From positions 1 through 23,022 of the forward strand of contig NZ_NUNF01000044.1 of NCBI RefSeq assembly GCF_002585305.1: a DNA stretch of 23,022 bases, written 5' to 3'. This DNA comes from Bacillus sp. AFS037270 (GTDB lineage Bacteria; Bacillota; Bacilli; Bacillales_B; DSM-18226). The notes beneath the pieces are model-generated. The model did not search any database. It was not told where the DNA came from and saw nothing but the letters and a program-made list of their open reading frames with translations. The position numbers were made by a program, and so were the translations under genes. Shown piece after piece: positions 8,443 through 14,442 of the stretch (the first letter of the stretch is position 1; each line of letters begins with the position of its first letter).

Positions 8443-8620
8443 ACTCTTCGATTAGATTGAGGACGGGAACATCTCTTTCATTCTCTGGATCTTGTCGTGT
8501 ATAAATACGGGCCATTTTGGTATTTTCGTCGACATGTTGAATAATGACTGGGGTTCCATCATAGGTGACATTAATCATATCGGCTGATTCTAGTATTTCC
8601 TTCGCTCTTCCAACATTCAT
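8441..8620 (-). CDS. sspH: H-type small acid-soluble spore protein
   Basis: This short gene encodes 59 aa, beginning MNVGRAKEILESADMINVTY and ending VPVLNLIEE. It closely resembles Bacillus SspH, a minor spore-core protein made in the forespore: the RAKEI.ES start, VTYDGTPV, IQHVDE, ARIY and the acidic tail all match what I recall of the family. The ATG follows TAGGAG with a gap of about 11 nt. The stop codon overlaps the end of the uvsE terminator. A possible SigG promoter lies upstream and a MITE sits just beyond it. The precise role of H-type proteins is poorly known; they are not the DNA-coating alpha/beta type. Confidence 0.88.
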   Translation of the reverse strand: MNVGRAKEILESADMINVTYDGTPVIIQHVDENTKMARIYTRQDPENERDVPVLNLIEE

Positions 8621-8654
8621 CTGCTAGGTTCACTCCTACTCAAATTTCTATCTT

Positions 8655-8684
8655 TAATATTTGCATTTTTTTGGAAGCTATTCA
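8655..8684 (-). promoter_or_regulatory. Candidate SigG promoter of sspH
   Basis: On the minus strand TGAATA (consensus SigG -35) is followed after 17 bp by AATATTA, a 5/7 match to the SigG -10 CATACTA. The position, about 35-65 bp upstream of a predicted forespore gene, is sensible. The -10 is imperfect, so this is tentative. Confidence 0.4.
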
Positions 8685-8690
8685 TCTTTT

Positions 8691-8888
8691 TAAAAATTGG
8701 CTCTGTTAAATTTGGCTGTTGATTGCAGCGAAAGTAGCACGCTTTCCGCGGGCGTGCCGGGGATCCTCCTCGTCGCTTTAGCGCCAGTGTGGCTCCCCGG
8801 CCCCGTAATCCCGCAGGAGTCAAGAGCCTTCCGCTCCAATCAACAGAGTATTAAAAACAACAATGCCCGTTAACAGAGCCTAAAAATT
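8691..8888. mobile_element. MITE, 182 bp, with 8-bp target duplication
   Basis: The element occupies 8699-8880. Its ends are an exact 11-bp inverted repeat, GGCTCTGTTAA / TTAACAGAGCC, and it is flanked on both sides by the direct repeat TAAAAATT (8691-8698 and 8881-8888). A second exact inverted repeat, CTGTTGATTG / CAATCAACAG, lies inside at 8716-8725 and 8837-8846 and bounds a GC-rich core with CCGCGGGCGTGCCGGGGATCC. It encodes no transposase. IS6- and IS1595-family elements make 8-bp duplications, so an autonomous relative of that kind could have moved it; this is inference. It lies between sspH and the gamma-SASP-like gene and fills most of the 322-bp gap between them. Confidence 0.85.
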
Positions 8889-8931
8889 AAAACCCGGCTA
8901 ATGTTCCCAACTAGGGAAGAGAAAAGCCGGG
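8881..8931 (-). terminator. Rho-independent terminator of the gamma-SASP-like gene
   Basis: On the minus strand CCCGGCT (8931-8925) pairs with AGCCGGG (8899-8893); an inner TTCCC/GGGAA stem closes the loop and TTTTAATTTTTA follows. The end of that T-rich tract is one copy of the MITE target duplication, so the element inserted into the terminator tail. Confidence 0.8.
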
Positions 8932-8942
8932 CTTCTCACTGA

Positions 8943-9704
8943 TTATTGCATATATCCTTGACCAGAATTGTTTGAAATATCCTGTCTTACCTGCTGGGCA
9001 TCGGTTCCGGCAAAGCCTGGCTGCATGATTGAATGACCTCCTGCAAAGCCGCCAACTTGCATGCTGCCTCCTTGTTGGCTCATTCCCATTTGATTAAAAG
9101 ACCCACCTTGTTGACCCATCGTATTAGCCCCCATGCTGCCTGCATTGCGGCTGGTGATTTGGCCATTGCTGCTATTTTGGATATCTTGTCTTACTTGCTG
9201 AGGGTCTGTTCCAGCAAAGCCTGGCTGCATAACCGACTGAGCTCCTCCTCCGAAGTCGCCGAATTGCATGCTGCCGCCTTGTTGGCCCATAACTCCGCCC
9301 ATAGAGCTATTTTGAATGTCTTGTCTTACCTGTTGCGCATCCGTTCCGGCAAAGCCTGGCTGCATAATCGATTGAGCTCCTCCTAAAAAACCTGACTGCA
9401 TATTAGATTGGGGACCTCCGACGAAACCGCCGTATTGCATGCTGCCTCCTGGCTGGCCCATGCCCATCATACCCATGCTAACATTATTACTGCTATTTTG
9501 AATGTCTTGTCTTACTTGCTGAGCGTCTGTTCCGGCAAAGCCTGGCTGCATAACTGATTGAGGACCTCCGGCAAAACCGCCAACTTGCATGCCGCCAACT
9601 TGCTGACCCATTCCCATGTTAGTTAATTGTTGAAGTCCCTCATGAATTTGCTGAAGTGATTGTTGAGCTTGCTGAACTGCTTGATACAATCTTCTATGTG
9701 GCAT
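8943..9704 (-). CDS. Repetitive Met/Gln/Gly-rich protein related to gamma-type SASP
   Basis: This 253-aa protein has an N-terminal helix rich in Gln (about 5-28, YQAVQQAQQSLQQIHEGL) and then four copies of QPGFAGTD(A/P)QQVRQDI starting near residues 54, 115, 160 and 228, separated by GG-MQ-GGF-GG linkers. The TDAQQVRQ core matches the repeat of gamma-type SASPs (SspE), which serve as an amino-acid store in the spore core. It is far longer than SspE (about 84 aa), has about 9% Met (23 residues) and no Lys, Cys or Trp. The upstream ATG at 9719 is part of the ribosome site TGGAGGGATC; the ATG at 9704 lies 7 nt after it and is preferred. A SigG-type promoter precedes it. The spore role is inferred. 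The first residues after GF are AGT rather than the ASE of the usual GPR protease site. Confidence 0.7.
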   Translation of the reverse strand: MPHRRLYQAVQQAQQSLQQIHEGLQQLTNMGMGQQVGGMQVGGFAGGPQSVMQPGFAGTDAQQVRQDIQNSSNNVSMGMMGMGQPGGSMQYGGFVGGPQSNMQSGFLGGAQSIMQPGFAGTDAQQVRQDIQNSSMGGVMGQQGGSMQFGDFGGGAQSVMQPGFAGTDPQQVRQDIQNSSNGQITSRNAGSMGANTMGQQGGSFNQMGMSQQGGSMQVGGFAGGHSIMQPGFAGTDAQQVRQDISNNSGQGYMQ

Positions 9705-9741
9705 ATAAGATCCCTCCATTTATGTTTTCATCAAACAGCTT

Positions 9742-9771
9742 TAGTATCTCTCCGTACTCTTCCACTATTCT
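9742..9771 (-). promoter_or_regulatory. Candidate SigG promoter of the gamma-SASP-like gene
   Basis: On the minus strand AGAATA (9771-9766), 17 bp, then GATACTA (9748-9742). SigG consensus is TGAATA and CATACTA, so five of six and six of seven bases match. The predicted leader is about 30 nt. SigF, with overlapping specificity, is an alternative. It supports forespore expression. Confidence 0.6.
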
Positions 9772-9796
9772 CATAAATTTATAATTTTTCCCATAT

Positions 9797-9834
9797 AAAA
9801 AGCCCCTAGTATTAGTCACCTAACACTAGAGGCT
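9797..9834 (-). terminator. Rho-independent terminator of ywiB-argS
   Basis: On the minus strand GCCTCTAGTGTTAG pairs with CTAATACTAGGGGC through a GTGA loop (with G-U pairs), followed by TTTTT. It starts about 10 bp past the argS stop codon. Confidence 0.9.
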
Positions 9835-9843
9835 TATTGCAAT

Positions 9844-11514
9844 CTACATTTTCTCTGGAGCTGAAACGCCAATTAGCGCAAGCGCATTTTTAAGCGTAAT
9901 TTGCACCGATTTAACCAAAGCAAGACGCGCCTTTGTACGGGCTGGATTTTCGCTATCAAGCACCTTGTCCGCATTATAAAAACTGTGGAAGGCCGACGCT
10001 AATTCTAAGATATAATTTGTGATCCGGTGCGGCACACGCTTCAGTGCGGCCTCACCGACAGCAGCCGGGAACTCGCCAATTTTCTTTAATAGGTCAACTT
10101 CCTTTTCAGAGCCAATTAATGAAAAATCGGCATCCTCATCAAAGCTGATTCCCTGCTCCGCGCCGGTACGAAGGATGCTGGAAATCCGTGCATGAGCATA
10201 TTGAGCATAGTATACTGGATTTTCGTTTGATTCGGACACAGCCAAATCTAAGTCAAAATCCATATGGGTATCCGAACTGCGCATCGCAAAGAAATAACGT
10301 GTCGCATCGAGGCCAACCTCATCGACCAAATCACGCATCGTTACCGCTTTACCGGTACGCTTACTCATCTTCATTTTTTCACCATTTTTATAAAGGTGAA
10401 CTAATTGAATTATTTCGACCTCGAGGGCCTCGCGGTCATAACCTAAGGCCTGGATGGCTGCCTTCATCCGAGGAATATAACCGTGGTGGTCAGCACCCCA
10501 AATATTGATTAATTTTTCAAAACCGCGCTCAAGTTTGTCCTTGTGGTAGGCAATATCAGGCGTTAAATAGGTATAAGAGCCGTCTTGCTTAATAAGCACA
10601 CGGTCTTTATCATCGCCGAAATCAGTTGAACGCAGCCATGTTGCCCCGTCCTGCTCATAGATATAGCCGCTTTCACGCAGCGCTTCGAGTGCCTTATCAA
10701 TTTTTCCATTTTTATAAAGGGAAGTTTCAGAATACCACACATCAAAGCCGACACGGAAATCTTCTAAATCCTTCTGCAGCTTGGCCATTTCATATTTCAA
10801 ACCATACTCACGGAAAAATTCGGAACGTTCCTCTTCTGGAACATTTACGTATTTATCGCCAAACTCTTCAGCCAAGGTTTTACCAATCCCGATAATATCA
10901 GCACCGTGATAGCCGTCCTCCGGCATGTCTTTCTCGAGGCCAAGCGCTTGGAAATAACGGGCTTCTACGGATATCGCTAGATTATTAATCTGGTTGCCGG
11001 CATCATTAATATAGTATTCACGGGAAACATCGTAGCCAGCCTTCGCTAGGATATTGCTAAGCGAGTCACCAACGGCCGCACCGCGGGCATGTCCAAGGTG
11101 CAGGTCCCCGGTTGGATTCGCTGAAACAAACTCAACCTGAACTTTTTGTCCATTGCCAGTCTTCGTTTCACCGTAGTTGTTTCCAGCTTGAAGAACGGTC
11201 GAAATTAAATCTGTTAAATAAGCATTATTCATATAAAAATTGATAAATCCAGGGCCTGCGAGCTCAATTTTTTCAATCGAGGCCTTCGTGCGGTCAAAAT
11301 TGTCCACCAAAGCCTCGGCAATCACTCTAGGTGCCTTTTTAGCGACCCGTGCAAGCTGCATCGCCATGTTGGTTGAATAATCACCGTGAGCCTTTTCCTT
11401 TGGGATCTCAAGAATGACATCGGGGATCTGTTCTTCTGAAGCTAGGCCTGCCTTCAGGACTGCCGCTTTGATTTCTTCTTTTAGTTTTGTTTGTACCTGT
11501 TCTACTATATTCAT
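9844..11514 (-). CDS. argS: Arginyl-tRNA synthetase
   Basis: This 556-aa class I aminoacyl-tRNA synthetase charges tRNA-Arg. The N-terminal Add1 domain (about 1-115) contains [20 protein letters not shown]. The HIGH-type motif is HLGH at 139-142, after [16 protein letters not shown] is at 382-386. The C-terminal DALR-type anticodon-binding domain ends with [13 protein letters not shown]. The length and start match B. subtilis ArgS (556 aa). The ATG overlaps the ywiB stop codon as ATGA, so the genes are translationally coupled, and both depend on the promoter before ywiB. In B. subtilis the same pair is present. There is nothing odd in the sequence. Confidence 0.97.
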   Translation of the reverse strand: MNIVEQVQTKLKEEIKAAVLKAGLASEEQIPDVILEIPKEKAHGDYSTNMAMQLARVAKKAPRVIAEALVDNFDRTKASIEKIELAGPGFINFYMNNAYLTDLISTVLQAGNNYGETKTGNGQKVQVEFVSANPTGDLHLGHARGAAVGDSLSNILAKAGYDVSREYYINDAGNQINNLAISVEARYFQALGLEKDMPEDGYHGADIIGIGKTLAEEFGDKYVNVPEEERSEFFREYGLKYEMAKLQKDLEDFRVGFDVWYSETSLYKNGKIDKALEALRESGYIYEQDGATWLRSTDFGDDKDRVLIKQDGSYTYLTPDIAYHKDKLERGFEKLINIWGADHHGYIPRMKAAIQALGYDREALEVEIIQLVHLYKNGEKMKMSKRTGKAVTMRDLVDEVGLDATRYFFAMRSSDTHMDFDLDLAVSESNENPVYYAQYAHARISSILRTGAEQGISFDEDADFSLIGSEKEVDLLKKIGEFPAAVGEAALKRVPHRITNYILELASAFHSFYNADKVLDSENPARTKARLALVKSVQITLKNALALIGVSAPEKM

Positions 11515-11936
11515 ATTTCATCCTCCTGAAAGGTTATCTCCATATGGTATGTGCCGGCAGGTGAGCCCTGCATCGTGAAATCATAAAGAATATCAATCAG
11601 ACCCTTTGAAGCCCTGAGTCTTCTTGTCATTGTCATCGTTTCAAATACCCCAAACGGCATCTCATAGCTGCCTCTTAGTTTTTTATGTAACTTGAATGGC
11701 AGACGCATCTTGACCGCTCCGCCTCTTAAAATCAGTGCTTCGTCCGGTGCCACCTTGACAATGGTGCGGACTGTGCCTTCTTCTAGCACTTCCTCATATT
11801 TAAGAAATGAAGCTCCTTCTTTCTCAAAATAACGGCCAAACACCTTCAGCTCAATCGTCTCTGAGCCTTCTTGCTGGTGAATCGTCGTTTTCACATTAAT
11901 CTTCATTGGAATCTCTGTACTAGACAAACTTGACAA
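11511..11936 (-). CDS. ywiB: DUF1934 beta-barrel protein YwiB
   Basis: This is a conserved Firmicutes protein of unknown function with a predicted beta-barrel (lipocalin-like) fold. Visible family features are [48 protein letters not shown], the MPFG..ET segment and a C-terminal MEITFQ. It is always seen next to argS in bacilli that I recall. Start: an ATG at 11972 has its purine run directly against the codon. The TTG at 11936 follows AAAGGAAG with an 8-nt gap and gives 141 aa, close to the 142 aa of B. subtilis YwiB, so it is preferred. An ATG at 11906 is possible but has a poor ribosome site. The stop codon overlaps the argS start by 4 bp. Confidence 0.8.
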   Translation of the reverse strand: MSSLSSTEIPMKINVKTTIHQQEGSETIELKVFGRYFEKEGASFLKYEEVLEEGTVRTIVKVAPDEALILRGGAVKMRLPFKLHKKLRGSYEMPFGVFETMTMTRRLRASKGLIDILYDFTMQGSPAGTYHMEITFQEDEI

Positions 11937-12035
11937 ATCTAACACTTCCTTTATTAAAAAGGAATTTATCATCCTCTTTAAATCATCATCCTAATCATCA
12001 TAATTGACCTAAGTACATAAATGCATACTTTTCCT

Positions 12036-12064
12036 ATTATAAACTTAGATAACCAACAAATCAA
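12036..12064 (-). promoter_or_regulatory. SigA promoter of ywiB-argS
   Basis: On the minus strand TTGATT (12064-12059), a 17-bp spacer and a perfect TATAAT (12041-12036). The predicted leader to the TTG start is about 95 nt and contains a small TTCCTTT..AAAGGAA stem that would enclose the ribosome site. Confidence 0.65.
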
Positions 12065-12083
12065 AAAATGCCCGCCCCGCACA

Positions 12084-12165
12084 GGGACAGGCACCAAAAA
12101 CAATGGTGTCAGGCACCATAAACTATCAAAACACCGTGGAAATACAATAAAAGGTGACAGGCACC
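12084..12165 (+). repeat. Three GGTGWCAGGCACC hairpin repeats
   Basis: Copies lie at 12084-12095 (degenerate start, GGGACAGGCACC), 12105-12117 and 12153-12165. Each full copy can form GGTG/CACC arms around a 5-nt loop; the copy at 12105 extends to TGGTG/CACCA. On the minus strand the copy at 12153 is followed by TTTTATT, so it may act as a weak terminator for speB, whose stop codon is 18 bp away. Further copies are at 18318, 18968, 19016, 20449, 20488 and 20527, all in the same orientation. Confidence 0.85.
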
Positions 12166-12182
12166 GTTTGCACTGTTACCAC

Positions 12183-13055
12183 TTATTTTACCCAGCCAAG
12201 GATCATTTCGCGGAGCAGTTTGCTGGCGGTGTTGGCTGTTTGTTCTGATGGATCATAGATTGGTGCAACCTCTACTAGGTCACCGCCCACAACGTTTACC
12301 TCAGAACGGGCAATTGCATGGATGGATGCCAGCAGTTCTTTTGAGGTGATACCGCCTGCATCGACTGTTCCTGTTCCTGGCGCGTGTGCAGGGTCTAAGA
12401 CATCGATGTCGATAGTCACATAAACCGGACGGCCTGCTAGTGTAGGCAGGATTTCCTTTAGTGGCTCAAGAACTTCAAATTTAGAAATATGCATGCCGTT
12501 TTCTTTCGCCCACTGTAATTCTTCCTTCATGCCGGAACGGATTCCAAAAGAATAAACATTTTTTGGCCCAATATGTTCCGCAATTTTCCGAATTGGCGTG
12601 GAATGTGATAACGGTTCGCCTTCGTATTCCTCGCGCAGGTCTGTGTGAGCATCAAAATGGATAATCGCTAAATCCGGATACTTTTTGTACATAGCCTTCA
12701 TAACCGGCCAAGATACAAGGTGCTCACCGCCCATGCCAAGCGGGAACTTGCCAGCCTCTAGAATCTGGTCAACAAATTCTTCAATTATATCAAGGCTGCG
12801 CTGTGCATTACCAAATGGAAGCGGAATGTCACCGGCATCAAAATATTTTACCTCTTCCAGCTCACGGTCAAGGTAAAAACTATACTCCTCAAGACCAATG
12901 GACACCTCACGGATTCGTGCTGGGCCAAAACGTGAACCTGGGCGGTAGCTCACCGTCCAATCCATTGGCATTCCGTATAATACAACCTGACTTTCTTCAA
13001 AATTCGGGTGACTTTTAATAAAAACATTACCCGAGTATGCCTCATCAAAACGCAT
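12183..13055 (-). CDS. speB: Agmatinase
   Basis: This 290-aa ureohydrolase splits agmatine into putrescine and urea with a dinuclear manganese centre. Ligands seen: His112 in GGEHLVSW, Asp135-His137-Asp139 in FDAHTDLR, and Asp216-Asp218 in TIDIDVLDPAHAPGTG. The length equals that of B. subtilis SpeB (290 aa). The frame is open to 13091, but the ATG at 13055 follows GAGGGA with an 8-nt gap and begins MRFDEAYSGNVF, as in relatives. speE ends 67 bp upstream on the same strand, so speE-speB form a polyamine operon: SpeB makes putrescine and SpeE uses it. No arginine decarboxylase lies in the window. Confidence 0.96.
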   Translation of the reverse strand: MRFDEAYSGNVFIKSHPNFEESQVVLYGMPMDWTVSYRPGSRFGPARIREVSIGLEEYSFYLDRELEEVKYFDAGDIPLPFGNAQRSLDIIEEFVDQILEAGKFPLGMGGEHLVSWPVMKAMYKKYPDLAIIHFDAHTDLREEYEGEPLSHSTPIRKIAEHIGPKNVYSFGIRSGMKEELQWAKENGMHISKFEVLEPLKEILPTLAGRPVYVTIDIDVLDPAHAPGTGTVDAGGITSKELLASIHAIARSEVNVVGGDLVEVAPIYDPSEQTANTASKLLREMILGWVK

Positions 13056-13122
13056 GCTACTATCCCTCTCTTTTATGTATTTCAAGTTCACAAAGGACTT
13101 TTGTGACTGTTTGTTTGCGCTG

Positions 13123-13950
13123 TTACTTCAATAAATCCCCAACAAACTTAGGTAACACAAATGCTGCCTTATGCAGTTCTTTTGTGTAATATTTCGTTTC
13201 AATTTCATGGAAGCGGTCCTCGCTAACCTCAAGCGGATCATATTTCTTTGAACCGATCGTAAACGCCCATAGACCACTTGGGTATGTTGGAATATTGGCC
13301 ACATACAAACGGGTAATCGGGAAAATCTCTCTTACATCGCGCTGAACATTTCGAATTAAATCCGCTTTAAACCACGGATTATCCGACTGTGCCACGAAGA
13401 TACCATCTTCTTTTAACGCCTTCGCAATCCCCGCGTAGAATCCTTTTGTAAACAGGTTCACCGCAGGACCTACTGGTTCGGTTGAATCTACCATAATCAC
13501 GTCATACTCATTGTCACTTTTTGCAATGTGCATAAATCCGTCATCGACACGTACATCGACACGCGGATCATCAAGCTTGCCGGCAATTTCAGGAAGGAAT
13601 TTCTTTGAGTATTCGATTACCTTTCCATCAATATCCACTAGGGTTGCTTTCTTTACACTTGGGTGCTTTAGGACTTCCCGGATCACTCCCCCGTCGCCGC
13701 CGCCGACCACGAGCACGTTCTCTGGGTTTGGATGGGTGAATAATGGTACGTGTGCAACCATTTCATGGTAAACGAATTCGTCTCGAACCGATGTCATCAC
13801 CATGTCGTCTAACAACAGCATGTTGCCCCACTCTTCGGTTTCTATCATATCAAGCTTTTGAAATTCAGTTTGTTCTGTATGTAAGGTTTTGTTGATTTTC
13901 ATGGTGATCCCAAAGTTTTCAGTTTGCTTTTCTGTAAACCAAATTGACAT
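13123..13950 (-). CDS. speE: Spermidine synthase (putrescine aminopropyltransferase)
   Basis: This 275-aa enzyme moves the aminopropyl group of decarboxylated S-adenosylmethionine to putrescine, giving spermidine. The N-terminal beta domain ends with the [11 protein letters not shown] segment. The Rossmann-like core has [16 protein letters not shown], then [16 protein letters not shown], and the active-site DSTEPVGPA segment. The frame runs on to 14058 through a dispersed repeat; the ATG at 13950 follows GGAAGGAAG with a 6-nt gap, begins [18 protein letters not shown] as in relatives and gives the expected length (B. subtilis 276 aa). speB follows in the same operon. The upstream region toward pbpG is mostly repeat DNA and I found no clear promoter. 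Confidence 0.96.
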   Translation of the reverse strand: MSIWFTEKQTENFGITMKINKTLHTEQTEFQKLDMIETEEWGNMLLLDDMVMTSVRDEFVYHEMVAHVPLFTHPNPENVLVVGGGDGGVIREVLKHPSVKKATLVDIDGKVIEYSKKFLPEIAGKLDDPRVDVRVDDGFMHIAKSDNEYDVIMVDSTEPVGPAVNLFTKGFYAGIAKALKEDGIFVAQSDNPWFKADLIRNVQRDVREIFPITRLYVANIPTYPSGLWAFTIGSKKYDPLEVSEDRFHEIETKYYTKELHKAAFVLPKFVGDLLK

Positions 13951-13998
13951 GACCAACTTCCTTCCATTTCGCATATAGTCCAGCGGTCGCATGAACCC

Positions 13999-14140
13999 CG
14001 CGCTTCCGCTTTTCTCTTGTCTAGCTCCAGCGCCTAGGGGCTCGGGGTCATAAGCCAATCCGTCAAGAAGGCTAAAGTACAGCCTTCCCGCCGGCTCGTC
14101 TTATGCCTGTCGCCCCTGGTCAAGGCGCTTCCGCTTTTCT
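13999..14140 (+). repeat. Dispersed repeat, 124 bp, copy B, with a 3'-end remnant before it
   Basis: The full copy is 14017-14140. It starts TTGTCTAGCTCCAGCGCC and ends AAGGCGCTTCCGCTTTTCT, the same ends and length as copy A. The arms AGCGCCTAGGGGC / GCCCCTGGTCAAGGCGCT pair, as do CATAAG / CTTATG and GAAGGCT / AGCCTTC inside. Just before it, 13999-14015 (GCGCTTCCGCTTTTCT) is the right end of another, otherwise lost copy. The insertion lies 49-190 bp upstream of the speE start codon. Confidence 0.88.
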
Positions 14141-14142
14141 TT

Positions 14143-14292
14143 TTGTCTAGCTCCAGCGCCCAGCGACTAGTGTATTGGCCCTCACCTCCCTACGATAAGT
14201 CAACATCGAATCGCTTACGCTCTTCGTGTTTCCTTTATCTCAGTCGGCGCGGTCCAATCCATACGTCGCTAAACGGGCGCTTCCGCTTTTCT
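14143..14292 (+). repeat. Dispersed repeat, 150-bp variant, copy C
   Basis: It shares the left end TTGTCTAGCTCCAGCGCC and the right end GGCGCTTCCGCTTTTCT with copies A and B but has an unrelated interior. Its own arms pair: AGCGCCCAGCGAC with GTCGCTAAACGGGCGCT (4-nt bulge) and TTGGCC with GGTCCAA. It lies 2 bp after copy B. With copy B it fills most of the 492-bp gap between speE and pbpG; the remaining 14293-14442 is AT-rich pbpG leader with no promoter I can call firmly. Confidence 0.85.
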
Positions 14293-14442
14293 CTTATGCT
14301 ACCCAAACTATTGAATTACAAACATAAGAAAAAGTCTAGCAAAATTTAAAGAATTTTTCCATGAATGTTTAAAATGACTCTATTTTTTCAATACTATTAC
14401 TATCTAATTTTTAAAAAACTGGAAATAGGGGTGATGAACATA

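Noticed and set aside
8617..8823. 68-codon minus-strand frame rich in Arg, Gly and Pro
   Set aside because: It lies in the GC-rich core of the MITE and its codons are an accident of the palindromic sequence; sspH is the real gene at its left end.
9033..9386. 117-codon plus-strand frame opposite the gamma-SASP-like gene
   Set aside because: The repeats in its translation mirror the minus-strand repeats; the minus strand has the promoter, ribosome site, terminator and family similarity.
13951..14058. 36-residue N-terminal extension of SpeE
   Set aside because: It is translated repeat DNA; the ATG at 13950 has a good ribosome site and gives the family length.
14293..14442. SigF promoter for pbpG
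   Set aside because: Expected from B. subtilis, but the only candidates (TGAATG and AATACTA) are over 20 bp apart, outside the usual spacing.
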